Shown piece after piece: positions 26,180 through 35,627 of a stretch of DNA of 64,000 nucleotides. Under the pieces are notes generated by a model that saw only the letters and a list, made by a program, of their open reading frames with translations, did not search any database and was not told the DNA's origin. The DNA comes from Falsiruegeria mediterranea M17 (GTDB lineage Bacteria > Pseudomonadota > Alphaproteobacteria > Rhodobacterales > Rhodobacteraceae), in contig NZ_ONZG01000003.1 in assembly GCF_900302455.1 (NCBI RefSeq), positions 1 through 64,000 of the forward strand, in the 5' to 3' direction. The position numbers and the translations under genes were made by a program. Position 1 is the first letter of the stretch; each line of letters starts with the position of its first letter.

Positions 26180-27595
26180 CTAGGATGGGCCAATCATGAA
26201 GCAGGTCACGTTGCGTGCCTTCAGGCGGCGACAGGCCAAATCGGCCTGATCGCGGGTCATGCCCTGAAATGTGGCGTCAAAACCTCGGGCGGACTGATCG
26301 ACTTTGCGCAGCGTTCCGTCGAGCGTGGCCATTTCCGCCAAAGCAGTGCGCAGCAGAACCTTCTCGGCCTGATAACGGTTTGTGTAACGTCCGACGTTGA
26401 TGCCCCAATGGTGGCCACCGGACGTCGACAGGCGGGTCACAACCTCTTGTTCGGGCTGTGGGGGGGCTGCGGGTTCAGGATCGGTTGATGTCAGTACCAG
26501 GTTTTCCGGCCGCAAGGCTGGACGGGTGCCAGGTGCTGTTGCAGGGGTTGAACCGACTTCGGCGATCACTTCGTTGATGCTGGCCTGAATGCTGTCCTCG
26601 TTTTGCTTGGCGGCTTCAGCCACCAAGACGGCCGCAGCAGCGGGACGCGATTGCGGACGCAGGCTGGTCTTTGGCGCTCCGGCCAGACGGATCGTCTTGC
26701 CGCTGCCACCGGTCGTGGTGTTGCCAACATATGCGGGGCGGTTCGGCTTGCGGATCGGGGCGCGGGATGGGGCGCGGCGGAACCCAAGATCCAGCAACTC
26801 GGCCACTTTGGCGTTTCGCGACGAGCTGGATTTGCCGCCAAAGACCGTGGCGATGACGCGTTCATTGCCGCGTTTTGCTGACGCCACCAGGTTGAAGCCT
26901 GCCGCGCGGGTGTAGCCCGTCTTGATCCCGTCAGCACCCTGATAGGCGGCCAACAGGCGGCGGTTGGTGTTGTTCACCGATTTGATCCCGGCATTTGTCG
27001 ATTTGCGCGAGAACAGATTGTAGTACTGCGGATAATCATAAAGCAGATGCCGCCCCAGCGTGGTCATGTCCCGAGCGGTCGACATATGACCGCTTTCGGT
27101 CAGGCCATGCGCGTTCTTGAACGTGGTGCGCGTCATTCCGAGTGCCTTGGCCGTGCGGGTCATGCGACGGGCAAATGCGGCCTCGGACCCGCTGATCGCG
27201 ATGCCGATGGCCGTGGCCGCATCGTTCGCCGATTTTACGGCTGCGGCCCGGATCAGATAGCGGAACGCAATGCGCTGACCGGACCGCAGGCCCAGTTTCG
27301 ATGGCGGTTCGCTGGCGGCTTTGCTGGTGATGCGCACTTTGGTGTCGAGCGTGATTTCGCCGTTTCGTACCGCTTCGAATGCGATGTAAAGCGTCATCAT
27401 CTTGGTCAGAGAAGCCGGATGCAATCGGGTGTCGGCATTTCGTGAATGCAAAACCTCGCCCGTGCGGGCATCAATCACCATAGCGGCATAGGGGGCCGCC
27501 CGCGCGCTGAGTGGAATCAGTACGCACAGCCAAACGGCTGTGAGAATAATAAGGCCCAAACGGGCCGGCTTTGTACGCCGAACCTGCACGATCAT
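26180..27595 (-). CDS. D-alanyl-D-alanine carboxypeptidase (S11) with SPOR domain
   Basis: 471 residues. A signal peptide (LGLIILTAVWLCVLIPLSA, cut near ARA-APY) is followed by the penicillin-binding S11 domain with S62-x-x-K65 (ASLTKMM), SAND near 118 and KTGYTRAAG near 225. After a Pro/Ala-rich linker (about 275-385) a C-terminal SPOR domain (HHWGINVGRYTNRYQAEKVL ... CFMIGPS) binds denuded peptidoglycan. It trims stem peptides in the periplasm, and the SPOR domain suggests action at the division site. Confidence 0.93.
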   Translation of the reverse strand: MIVQVRRTKPARLGLIILTAVWLCVLIPLSARAAPYAAMVIDARTGEVLHSRNADTRLHPASLTKMMTLYIAFEAVRNGEITLDTKVRITSKAASEPPSKLGLRSGQRIAFRYLIRAAAVKSANDAATAIGIAISGSEAAFARRMTRTAKALGMTRTTFKNAHGLTESGHMSTARDMTTLGRHLLYDYPQYYNLFSRKSTNAGIKSVNNTNRRLLAAYQGADGIKTGYTRAAGFNLVASAKRGNERVIATVFGGKSSSSRNAKVAELLDLGFRRAPSRAPIRKPNRPAYVGNTTTGGSGKTIRLAGAPKTSLRPQSRPAAAAVLVAEAAKQNEDSIQASINEVIAEVGSTPATAPGTRPALRPENLVLTSTDPEPAAPPQPEQEVVTRLSTSGGHHWGINVGRYTNRYQAEKVLLRTALAEMATLDGTLRKVDQSARGFDATFQGMTRDQADLACRRLKARNVTCFMIGPS

Positions 27596-27804
27596 TGCCT
27601 CTGTCTGCCTCAGGCCGCCGATTTTTCGGCTGGCTCATTGATTAGTTACACACAGGCTAACACAGGGATTCCTCAAAATAAACCCGGAGGTTGCAAGCCT
27701 ATGTTGATTTTCCGAACTACGAGAATCCACATTTAGGGGGCGGCGCAACGAAGTCCGCAATACCGGCCATTGTGGCAACAATGAGGCGGCGGGAAGTCGC
27801 CGTG

Positions 27805-28512
27805 TCAGCTCAACCGCTCAACAAGCGCAGGCAGGGTGCCAAGATGCTGCAATTCGTGGAACCGCGGATCTTGCGCAGGAGCTTCGGCGTGTTCGATCTC
27901 CCAGGTCAGACCGTGGGGGACATAGACACCCCAACCGCCGGCCTTGATCGCAGGTACAACATCCGAGCGCATGGAGTTGCCCACCATCATCGCCTGTTCG
28001 GCCCCATGACCATGCCGAGCAAAAATGGCAGCGTAAGATGCTGGCGTTTTTTCACTGACGATCTCGACTCCATCGAACAGGTCACCCAAACCAGATTGGG
28101 CCAGCTTGCGTTCCTGATCGAGTAGATCGCCCTTGGTGATCAACAATACCCGGTGCGTTTCGGCGACAGCCCTAACAGTTTCCTGGGCATGTGGCAGCAG
28201 CTCGATTGGGTGGGCCAGCATGTCCTGACCGGCCTCGATCAGCTCACGGATTACAGACGCTGGAACGCGATCCTTGGTTACCTCGATCGCGGTTTCGATC
28301 ATCGACAACACAAATCCCTTCACGCCATAGCCATAGTGCCCGATGTTACGGCGCTCAGCCTCTAGCAAACGTTCGGCCAGGTGGTCGGGGTCGGCGTGGT
28401 CGGTCAATAGTTCTGCAAAGCGATCCTGGGTCAGTCGAAAGAAGCGTTCGTTGTGCCATAGGGTGTCGTCAGCGTCAAAACCGACAGTGGTGAGTTTACG
28501 ATCCGTCGACAC
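27805..28512 (-). CDS. HAD-family hydrolase
   Basis: 235 residues. Motif I is [11 protein letters not shown] (nucleophile D13, acid D15), motif II is VLLITKGD, the conserved lysine is in SEKTPASY, and motif IV is [18 protein letters not shown] helical cap lies between motifs I and II. The family dephosphorylates small metabolites; the substrate is not evident. It diverges from clpS. Confidence 0.87.
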   Translation of the reverse strand: MSTDRKLTTVGFDADDTLWHNERFFRLTQDRFAELLTDHADPDHLAERLLEAERRNIGHYGYGVKGFVLSMIETAIEVTKDRVPASVIRELIEAGQDMLAHPIELLPHAQETVRAVAETHRVLLITKGDLLDQERKLAQSGLGDLFDGVEIVSEKTPASYAAIFARHGHGAEQAMMVGNSMRSDVVPAIKAGGWGVYVPHGLTWEIEHAEAPAQDPRFHELQHLGTLPALVERLS

Positions 28513-28598
28513 CTGTTCGCTTTCTCTTTTCTAAACCGGATGGAAGGTTATATAAGCCACTATACCAAACCCAACCCCCAACCGGACTGTTCTTCGTG

Positions 28599-28940
28599 AT
28601 GTTGCTACAACCCTTGATGATGTCGGACAACCCAGGCGACGACAACGACACCTCGGTGCTTGTTGAAACCCGGCCCAAGACCAAGCGTCCGCCGCTGTAC
28701 AAGGTGTTGCTGCTCAATGACGACTACACCCCGATGGAGTTTGTGGTCCATGTTTTGGAACGGTTTTTCGGGATGACTCACGCCGAGGCGTTTGAGATCA
28801 TGCTGACGGTCCACAAGAAAGGCGTCGCCGTGGTTGGCGTGTTCAGCCACGAGATTGCCGAGACCAAGGTGGGTCAGGTGATGGATTTCGCTCGTCGTCA
28901 TCAGCACCCGTTGCAATGCACCATGGAACGCGAAGAGTAA
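28599..28940 (+). CDS. clpS: ClpS adaptor protein
   Basis: 113 residues. The core [48 protein letters not shown] and [20 protein letters not shown] is unmistakable; the DD and H in these motifs bind N-terminal hydrophobic residues of substrates for ClpAP. ATG 28599 is chosen, but ATGs at 28617 and 28620 are also possible because no clear ribosome site precedes any of them. clpA is not next door. Confidence 0.95.
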   Translation: MLLQPLMMSDNPGDDNDTSVLVETRPKTKRPPLYKVLLLNDDYTPMEFVVHVLERFFGMTHAEAFEIMLTVHKKGVAVVGVFSHEIAETKVGQVMDFARRHQHPLQCTMEREE

Positions 28941-28949
28941 GGCGCGCCG

Positions 28950-29927
28950 ATGTCTGTCCGCCTGTCCCTGGCGCTCGATTCGGGCGACCTGCTGCCGTGT
29001 GATAAAATTTCGGTCGTTATGCCGACCCCGGATCATGATCTGAGCGATCTGCCGAAAACGACCCATATCGTGCAGCCGTTCAAACCTTTTCACGACCATT
29101 TCCAATCCCAAGGGTTCGCCTGTACCCCTGTTAGCGACGACCCGTGTGATCTGGCTATCGTCTTTGTGCCTCGGGCCAAGGCGCTGGCGCGGGATCTGGT
29201 GGCACGGGCCAGCCGGCAGTGTTCTGGGTGGGTCCTGGTCGACGGAACAAAGACCGACGGTATCGATAGCCTGCTCAAGGACATCCGCAAGCGCGTGGCC
29301 GTTTCAGGCCCGATCTCCAAAGCGCATGGCAAGATATTCTGGTTTCCGGCGCAAGAGGCGGATTTTGCCGACTGGTTGGCGCCCGAGGCGCAGGTCGTTG
29401 ACGGGTTCCAAGTAGCGCCAGGGGTCTTTTCTGCGGATGGGGTCGATCCGGCCTCGGCGCTTTTGGCGCAGGTCTTGCCCGAGAAGCTAGGCTGCCGTGT
29501 GGTCGATCTGGGGGCTGGGTGGGGCTATCTGTCGGCGCAGGTTCTGAAAAATGCCAAGGTCGAGCAGCTTGATCTGGTCGAGGCCGATCATACCGCGCTG
29601 ACATGTGCGCGTGCCAATATCACCGACCCGCGCGCGCGGTTTCACTGGGCGGACGCCCACAATTGGGCCGCCGGAGAACTTGTAGACACGGTCGTGACGA
29701 ACCCGCCGTTTCACACCTCTCGCGCCGCCGATCCGGCGCTTGGGCGGGGGTTCATCGCAACAGCCGCGCGCATCTTGGCGCCATCGGGTCAGCTATGGTT
29801 GGTGGCCAACAGGCATCTGCCGTACGAAACCACGCTGGCCGAGCTGTTTGGACAGGTCAAAGAGGTTGCAGGCGATAATCGGTTCAAAATCTTGCAGGCG
29901 ACACGACCTGCTCGCACGCGGCGTTGA
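28950..29927 (+). CDS. rsmC: 16S rRNA G1207 methyltransferase RsmC-like
   Basis: 325 residues. The C-terminal half is a class I SAM methyltransferase: VVDLGAGWGYLS binds SAM, and VVTNPPFH (N251) is the N-type catalytic tetrad that targets exocyclic amines. The N-terminal half is a degenerate methyltransferase-like domain, as in RsmC. It starts 9 bases after clpS. Methylates guanine N2 of 16S rRNA in known members; assignment is by architecture. Confidence 0.85.
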   Translation: MSVRLSLALDSGDLLPCDKISVVMPTPDHDLSDLPKTTHIVQPFKPFHDHFQSQGFACTPVSDDPCDLAIVFVPRAKALARDLVARASRQCSGWVLVDGTKTDGIDSLLKDIRKRVAVSGPISKAHGKIFWFPAQEADFADWLAPEAQVVDGFQVAPGVFSADGVDPASALLAQVLPEKLGCRVVDLGAGWGYLSAQVLKNAKVEQLDLVEADHTALTCARANITDPRARFHWADAHNWAAGELVDTVVTNPPFHTSRAADPALGRGFIATAARILAPSGQLWLVANRHLPYETTLAELFGQVKEVAGDNRFKILQATRPARTRR

Positions 29928-29963
29928 TCGCCGTTAACGTGTGCCCACATCAGGAGGATTCGC

Positions 29964-30764
29964 ATGTCCTTTTCCATCGCAGGTAAAACCGCAATCGTTA
30001 CAGGCGCAGCCAATGGCATTGGTTTGGCCATCGGGCGTCATTTTGCTGACATGGGGGCAAATGTGATGTTTGCTGACATGGACGAGAAAAGCCTGATCAG
30101 TGAGTTGGGCGAGCAGGCCGACGAAGGCAACATTCGTTACTTTGCAGGGGATCTACGCGAGAAGCTGACGATCGCCAACCTGCTCTCGGCCACATTGGAC
30201 GCCTTTGATCAAATCGATGTGCTGGTGAACGGCGCACGTCAGGTGGCGCCGTCGGACCCGCTGGATGCGGATGATCCGTCGGTCCGGACCTTGCTGGACC
30301 AGAACTTGTTTCCTGCCCTGCGACTCAATCAGTTGGTGGCCAGGCGGATGATCAAACAGTCGGAAGATCAGGACGAAGGCACCGCCGGGTCAATCATCAA
30401 CCTGTCGTCGATTGCCGCGCGGCGGACCCATCCCGAACTGTTGGGGTATTCCGTATCCTCTGCGGCCTTGGATCAAATGACCCGATCGTTGGCCGTGGCG
30501 TTGGCGCCCAAACGCATCCGGGTGAATTCCATCGCGCTGGGTTCGGTGATGAGTGCGTCGCTGCAAAGTGCCCTCAAGGACAACCGGGATGCGCGCACCG
30601 ATATTGAAAACCACACTCCGCTGTCACGGATTGCCTCGCCGACCGAGTTGACTGAAACAGCCCAATTCCTGGCCTCGGACGCGTCCGCGTTCATGACTGG
30701 TCAGATCCTGACGCTGGATGGGGGGCGCACCTTGCTCGATCCCGTCGGCGCCGCAGCACATTAA
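29964..30764 (+). CDS. SDR-family oxidoreductase lacking the catalytic lysine
   Basis: 266 residues. The Rossmann loop is TGAANGIGLAIG, with LVNGA and the serine in NLSSIAARR (about S149). The active-site tyrosine is present (Y162, GYSVSSAALD), but the position of the usual YxxxK lysine is S166 (codon TCT). The rest is typical, ending LTLDGGRTLLDP. Without lysine, normal dehydrogenase chemistry would be weak; a non-enzymatic or altered role is possible. It lies 36 bases after rsmC and 13 bases before hemF, suggesting an operon with hemF. Confidence 0.85.
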   Translation: MSFSIAGKTAIVTGAANGIGLAIGRHFADMGANVMFADMDEKSLISELGEQADEGNIRYFAGDLREKLTIANLLSATLDAFDQIDVLVNGARQVAPSDPLDADDPSVRTLLDQNLFPALRLNQLVARRMIKQSEDQDEGTAGSIINLSSIAARRTHPELLGYSVSSAALDQMTRSLAVALAPKRIRVNSIALGSVMSASLQSALKDNRDARTDIENHTPLSRIASPTELTETAQFLASDASAFMTGQILTLDGGRTLLDPVGAAAH

Positions 30765-30777
30765 GAAAAAGAGCCGC

Positions 30778-31662
30778 ATGTTCGAGACAGAAAAAACCAC
30801 CGCCGCTGCATGGTTTCGCAGCCTGCGGGATGAAATCGTCGCCCGGTTCGAAGCGCTGGAAGAGAGCCACACTTCGGGGGCCTTCTCTGAGATGGAACCG
30901 GGGCAGTTTGAAGTGACCCCGACCAAACGCACGGCCGAGGATGGATCGGACGCCGGCGGCGGGTTGATGTCCGTCATGCGTGGTGGGCGTGTGTTCGAAA
31001 AGGTCGGCGTCAACGTATCCGAGGTGCACGGCACTTTGGGAGAGCGGGCGCAGGCTGCGATGGCTGCGCGCAAGGGCATTCCGGGCATGACCGAAGACCC
31101 GCGGTTCTGGGCCAGCGGGATCTCTTTGGTGGCGCATATGCGCAACCCGCATGTACCGGCGGTTCACATGAACACGCGCATGTTCTGGACGCCGCATGCC
31201 TGGTGGTTCGGTGGCGGCTCGGACCTGAACCCGTGTCTGGAATATGACGAAGATACCGCGCACTTCCATGCCGAGCAAAAGCGCCATCTAGACCCGCACG
31301 GGCTGGCGCACTACCCGCGGCTCAAGGAATGGGCGGATGAGTATTTCTATATTCCGCACCGCAAACGTGCGCGCGGTGTCGGCGGGATCTTCATGGATGA
31401 TTATTGCACCGGCGATTGGCAAGCCGATTTCGAGCTGACCCAGGACATCGGGCGCGCCTTTTTGCCCGCCTTTGTGCCCCTGGTCGAGCGCCGACGCGAG
31501 GCGAACTTCAACGAGGCTGACAAGGATGCGCAGTTGGTGCATCGGGGGCTCTATGCGGAATACAACCTGGTTTATGACCGCGGCACCAAGTTTGGTCTGG
31601 AAACCGGCCACGACCCGGATGCCGTATTGATGAGCCTGCCGCCCTTGGCAAAGTGGGTCTAA
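30778..31662 (+). CDS. hemF: Oxygen-dependent coproporphyrinogen III oxidase
   Basis: 294 residues with the HemF signature regions: GGLMSVMRGGRVFEKVGVN, VPAVHMNTRMF, WFGGGSDLNPCLEYDEDTAH and RARGVGGIFMDDY, ending RRGLY-like VHRGLYAEYNLVYDRGTKFG. It makes protoporphyrinogen IX aerobically. ATG 30778 follows AAAAAGAGCCGC; an upstream start at 30718 would overlap the SDR gene. Confidence 0.97.
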   Translation: MFETEKTTAAAWFRSLRDEIVARFEALEESHTSGAFSEMEPGQFEVTPTKRTAEDGSDAGGGLMSVMRGGRVFEKVGVNVSEVHGTLGERAQAAMAARKGIPGMTEDPRFWASGISLVAHMRNPHVPAVHMNTRMFWTPHAWWFGGGSDLNPCLEYDEDTAHFHAEQKRHLDPHGLAHYPRLKEWADEYFYIPHRKRARGVGGIFMDDYCTGDWQADFELTQDIGRAFLPAFVPLVERRREANFNEADKDAQLVHRGLYAEYNLVYDRGTKFGLETGHDPDAVLMSLPPLAKWV

Positions 31663-31692
31663 GCACTTCTAACGCAGTTCTGTGCAGGCGGC

Positions 31693-31900
31693 GTGCTCCC
31701 GCCCGTCGATCGGGCATCAAAGATGCCCGTCTCCCGTTGGGCCGGGCCTCGCTTCGCTCGGCGGTTGGCGCGGATTTGCATCCACCCGAGAGAGATGCGC
31801 GAGATGTCGTCTGGACGAAACCGCGCCGAGCGACAAGCGAGGCGCCCGGCCCAAGGCCGTTAGCGGTGCTGACGAAGTCAGGGCCGCTCGGGTGCGGGAG
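31693..31900. repeat. About 210-bp self-complementary repeat, copy 1
   Basis: It begins GTGCTCCCGCCCG and ends GGTGCGGGAG, nearly inverted copies of each other. Internally GTTGGGCCGGGCCTCGC and GCTCGGCG on the left pair with CGCCGAGCG and GCGAGGCGCCCGGCCCAA on the right, so the whole element can fold into one long hairpin. The same element occurs in inverse orientation at 47993-48204. Both lie between the 3' ends of convergent genes (here hemF and the gene ending at 31912). Confidence 0.8.
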
Positions 31901-31911
31901 TTCTTCCGAAA

Positions 31912-32325
31912 TCAGAATGGCCAGAGCTCATCTTCGATCCGATCGTAGCAATAGTTCTGCGCCATATGCGCGGGCATGTTGTCGCCGACCTTTTTGACCG
32001 TCACTGAGTAGCCGGTCGATGTGTCTGCGCCTTGGGGTGGGTTCAATGCAAACTGAACGCCTTTGCGCCCCTGAACAGTCACCGCAGGTCCAACCGCTTG
32101 TACAAGATAGACCCTCTGCGTTGCGCTGGTGCGTAAGACGCGGATGGCATAGTCGCCAGCACCACACCAGAAGTCCTTGGGCGCTGATCCGTGGCGATTG
32201 ACCACTTCGAACACACCGCTTTTGTTGACGGGATAGACCTCGAACCGATTGATGGCTTGAAACCCGGCGGCCACAGTGGGGAGAGCCACAACGGCGGCCA
32301 GCAGCAAGGACAGTCTTACGCGCAT
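31912..32325 (-). CDS. Secreted protein of unknown function
   Basis: 137 residues with a short signal peptide MRVRLSLLLAAVVALPTVAA. The mature part has two cysteines, C54 (DFWCGAGDY) and C126 (NYCYDRI), likely a disulfide, around a beta-rich middle (VYLVQAVGPAVTVQGRKGVQ). I do not recognise a named family. Convergent with hemF across the 210-bp repeat. Confidence 0.75.
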   Translation of the reverse strand: MRVRLSLLLAAVVALPTVAAGFQAINRFEVYPVNKSGVFEVVNRHGSAPKDFWCGAGDYAIRVLRTSATQRVYLVQAVGPAVTVQGRKGVQFALNPPQGADTSTGYSVTVKKVGDNMPAHMAQNYCYDRIEDELWPF

Positions 32326-32429
32326 GGGTGTTACCTTTCAAAAACTGAGTACATCTTCAGGTTAGCAGGGTAACCCGAAACGACCCTGCCGCCAGCATAC
32401 CCGCCGTTTCGTGAGCGGAGTTGATCTAC

Positions 32430-33374
32430 TTAGGCGGACCGCCATCCAGCCTCTCGCAGTGCTGCACCATAGTTGGGGGCGGTCTTCATCTGTGATCCCA
32501 ATCCTTTGCTCAGCAAGGCTTTGTGCATCTTGGGCAAGTTATGGCAAGGCACATGCATGACCATGTGATGCTCGAGATGATAGTTGACCCAATAAGGCGC
32601 CACCAGCAACCGCGCCAGCGGTCCGGCCATCGTTGTGCGCACGTTCTGCAAGGGGTTCTCGGATTGCTCGGTCGCACCGTGTTCCGCGATGTTGCGCACG
32701 CGCAGGACAAACTGAAACCAGGTCAAGTAAGGCAGTAGCCAAAAGGCCAGCCCCCACCACCAATCACCGATCAGCCCCATAATGACCATGACGCCAATGA
32801 ACACGGGCATCGATTTCCAAAACTGCGGGGCTTTGAAACTTTGCGCGAAATCCGAGGCTGCAGATTCCATCGCTTCTTTGTCGCCTGCCAATTGGAAAGA
32901 TCTCATGATCTGACCCAACAGCTGCTTGGACCCGGTGCGACCGGTCAGATCGCGGCTAAACTTGCGTTTGAGTGATGCATGCGAAGTCGGGAACTTGGAC
33001 GACAACACCAGATCGGGGTCCTTGTCCGTCTGCGTGAACCGGTGATGGGTCAGGTGATAGTGACGGTAAGCGGCCAACTCGGCCAGGATGGGTCGACCGC
33101 AAAGCCATTCGCCCACAACGTCGTTCAACCTGCGGCTCTTGAACAGCGCGTTGTGCGCAGCTTCGTGCATCAGGATCGCCAGGCCAAGCTGGCGCGATCC
33201 GATCACGATCAAAGCAATCAAGAATGTCACCGGATTGGGCCAGAAGCCAAACAAGGCCACGGCAAGCGCAATCGTACCCCAGCAATGCAAGGTGAGCCAG
33301 ACACCCATGGCGTCCGACCGCTCGGCCAGAGGGCGAATTTCTTCAGTGCTCAGATAAGCTTTTCCAGGTGTCAT
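32430..33374 (-). CDS. Membrane fatty-acid desaturase
   Basis: 314 residues with three histidine boxes that bind the di-iron centre: HEAAH (MHEAAHNALF), HLTHH (YHLTHHRF) and HLEHH (NYHLEHHMVMHVP). Hydrophobic stretches flank them (TLHCWGTIALAVALFGF, VFIGVMVIMGLIG). The start at 33374 has GGAGGAGG upstream, better than 33407. Substrate may be a lipid acyl chain or a carotenoid-like molecule; not decidable here. Confidence 0.9.
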   Translation of the reverse strand: MTPGKAYLSTEEIRPLAERSDAMGVWLTLHCWGTIALAVALFGFWPNPVTFLIALIVIGSRQLGLAILMHEAAHNALFKSRRLNDVVGEWLCGRPILAELAAYRHYHLTHHRFTQTDKDPDLVLSSKFPTSHASLKRKFSRDLTGRTGSKQLLGQIMRSFQLAGDKEAMESAASDFAQSFKAPQFWKSMPVFIGVMVIMGLIGDWWWGLAFWLLPYLTWFQFVLRVRNIAEHGATEQSENPLQNVRTTMAGPLARLLVAPYWVNYHLEHHMVMHVPCHNLPKMHKALLSKGLGSQMKTAPNYGAALREAGWRSA

Positions 33375-33456
33375 GGTGGGTCCTCCTCCGCCCGGTGACG
33401 GTCCCAACCCGATGACAGTCTGTCAAATTCAGCGTCGCGTCACAACTCTCGTGACG

Positions 33457-34416
33457 TCACGACCGCCATTCGAAAAAACCTTGTCCTGCTTGCTCCAACA
33501 GTTTGGCCGCCATCGAGCGGCCCAGTTCAGCGCCATCTTCGATCGGGCAGGTTTGGTCGTCTCGGATCACTTCGGTGCCATCAGGTCGCAGCACTTCACC
33601 GCGCAGGCGCAGGGTGGGGCCGTCCAGCTCGGCCAGGCCGGCGATAGGTGTTTCGCACGAGCCATCCAAGGCGGCCAAAAAGGCGCGTTCGGCCCTCAGA
33701 CGCTGTTCGGTCTCTTGGTCATGGATGGCGGCCAGCAAATCGGCGGCGCGGGTGTCGTCGATGCGGCGTTCAATGCTGATCGCGCCTTGGGCAATCGCGG
33801 GCAACATATCCTCGGGCGGGATTGCGGTGGCGGGAACACCGTCCATGTCCAAACGGTTGAGGCCCGCGAGCGCAAGGAACGTGCATTCGGCCACGCCATC
33901 GGTAAGTTTTTTCAGACGGGTCTGCACGTTACCGCGAAATTCAACGACGTTCAGGTCGGGGCGGCGGTTGAGCAGCTGCGCGCGGCGGCGCAGGGACGAG
34001 GTTCCGACAATCGCACCCGTCGCCAGATCGGCAATTGACGTTGCGCCCGCAGAGATGAACGCGTCGCGCACATCTTCGCGCGGCAGAAACGTGTCCAGGA
34101 TCAGTCCGGCAGGCTGCACGGTTGGCATGTCCTTGGTCGAATGCACGGCGATGTCGATGTCGCTCCGCACCATCGCCTCTTCGATTTCCTTGGTAAACAG
34201 CCCCTTGTTGCCGATCTCTTTGAGCGGTCTATCTGCCTCGATCATGGCGCGGTTGTCGCCGGTGGTCGTGATCACCACGATCTCGAACGCGTCATCGGGC
34301 AGGTCATGCGCGGCCATCAGCCGATTGCGGGTCTCATAGGCCTGGGCCAAGGCAAGCGGAGAGCCACGGGTGCCGATCTTGAGCGGGGACGCGGGGGTTG
34401 GAAGCTGTGCTGTCAT
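33457..34416 (-). CDS. hemC: Hydroxymethylbilane synthase (porphobilinogen deaminase)
   Basis: 319 residues. IGTRGSPLALAQA opens domain 1; KEIGNKGLFTKEIEEAM and HSTKDMPT contain the catalytic region; GTSSLRRRAQL begins domain 2; and GSCETPIAG gives the dipyrromethane-cofactor cysteine C254. Polymerises four porphobilinogens. Divergent from hemE with about 100 bases between starts, so the two haem genes can be controlled together. Confidence 0.97.
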   Translation of the reverse strand: MTAQLPTPASPLKIGTRGSPLALAQAYETRNRLMAAHDLPDDAFEIVVITTTGDNRAMIEADRPLKEIGNKGLFTKEIEEAMVRSDIDIAVHSTKDMPTVQPAGLILDTFLPREDVRDAFISAGATSIADLATGAIVGTSSLRRRAQLLNRRPDLNVVEFRGNVQTRLKKLTDGVAECTFLALAGLNRLDMDGVPATAIPPEDMLPAIAQGAISIERRIDDTRAADLLAAIHDQETEQRLRAERAFLAALDGSCETPIAGLAELDGPTLRLRGEVLRPDGTEVIRDDQTCPIEDGAELGRSMAAKLLEQAGQGFFEWRS

Positions 34417-34519
34417 CCCCCTGCTTTAGTCGCGTCACATTGCCCTGACAATGGGGGCACTGCTTGACAAATTGCCGCCGAAGGCAGAACCGGTGGTGGA
34501 AACGGACATGGGGATGAGC

Positions 34520-35563
34520 ATGGGTGAACAAAAGAAGCTGTTGCGCGCATTGGCAGGCGAGACGCAGGAAGTGCCGCCAATCTGGATGATGCGGCAGGCC
34601 GGTCGCTATCTGCCGGAATACCGTGCGACCCGTGCACAAGCGGGTGACTTCCTGTCGCTGTGTTACAACCCCGAGCTTGCTGCCGAGGTTACCCTGCAGC
34701 CTATCCGTCGCTATGGGTTTGATGCGGCCATCCTGTTTGCCGATATCCTGCTGGTGCCACAGGCGCTGGGCGCGGATCTGTGGTTTGTCACAGGCGAGGG
34801 GCCGCGTCTGTCGACGATTACGTCGCAGGCCGATTTCGACGCGCTGAAACCAGCCACGGATATTCACGAGACGCTGAACCCGATCTATGAAACCGTCCGC
34901 ATTCTGTCGCGTGAACTGCCATCCGAGACCACGTTGATTGGCTTTGCCGGTGCACCCTGGACCGTTGCGACCTATATGATTGCGGGACGTGGCACCCCAG
35001 ACCAAGGCCCGGCTCATGCACTGCGTGAAGGCAACACAGCGTTGTTCGAGGCGCTGCTGGCGCGGATCACCGAGGCAACGATTGATTACCTGTCGATGCA
35101 GATCAAGGCCGGGGCCGAAGTGGTCAAGATCTTTGACAGCTGGGCCGGGTCGCTCAAGGGCGAGGCGTTTGACAAATACGCGCTGGAACCGGCGCGGGTG
35201 ATCACGGCGGCTCTGAAAGAGCGTCACCCAAACATCCCCATCATCGGCTTCCCCCGCGAGGCGGGCGACAAGTATGTTGGCTTTGCCAAAGCCACCGGTG
35301 TGGATTGTGTGGCGCTGGACAATTCGGTGTCCCCGGATTGGGCGGCGGCGAATGTGCAGGTTGACGGCTGCGTTCAGGGCAACCTGGCCTCGCGTCACAT
35401 GGTGACTGGCGGTCAGGATTTGGTTGATGAAACGCGAGCCATCGTAAAAGCGTTTTCGGGTGGTCCGCATATCTTCAATCTGGGTCACGGGATCACGCCG
35501 GATGCCGATCCCGAGAATGTGCAGTTGATGATCGACACGGTGCGCGAAGGGGCACGCGGGTAG
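34520..35563 (+). CDS. hemE: Uroporphyrinogen III decarboxylase
   Basis: 347 residues. [14 protein letters not shown] is the HemE N-terminal signature, followed by [33 protein letters not shown] and FDSWAG, and late GCVQGNL and FNLGHGI. Decarboxylates four acetate arms of uroporphyrinogen III. ATG 34520 (after GGGGATGAGC) matches where the family normally begins; 34508 and 34451 are other in-frame options. Confidence 0.96.
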   Translation: MGEQKKLLRALAGETQEVPPIWMMRQAGRYLPEYRATRAQAGDFLSLCYNPELAAEVTLQPIRRYGFDAAILFADILLVPQALGADLWFVTGEGPRLSTITSQADFDALKPATDIHETLNPIYETVRILSRELPSETTLIGFAGAPWTVATYMIAGRGTPDQGPAHALREGNTALFEALLARITEATIDYLSMQIKAGAEVVKIFDSWAGSLKGEAFDKYALEPARVITAALKERHPNIPIIGFPREAGDKYVGFAKATGVDCVALDNSVSPDWAAANVQVDGCVQGNLASRHMVTGGQDLVDETRAIVKAFSGGPHIFNLGHGITPDADPENVQLMIDTVREGARG

Positions 35564-35577
35564 GGGGCTCTGCCCCC
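35563..35577. terminator. Short GC hairpin after hemE
   Basis: GGGGGC pairs with GCCCCC around TCT right at the hemE stop, between convergent genes. Beyond it lies TATTTACACCAAGAAGAATG, which resembles a motif I recall from many Rhodobacteraceae gene ends; that recollection is unchecked. Confidence 0.5.
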
Positions 35578-35627
35578 GTCGCTTTGCGCCTCCCCCGCCG
35601 TATTTACACCAAGAAGAATGAAGGGCG

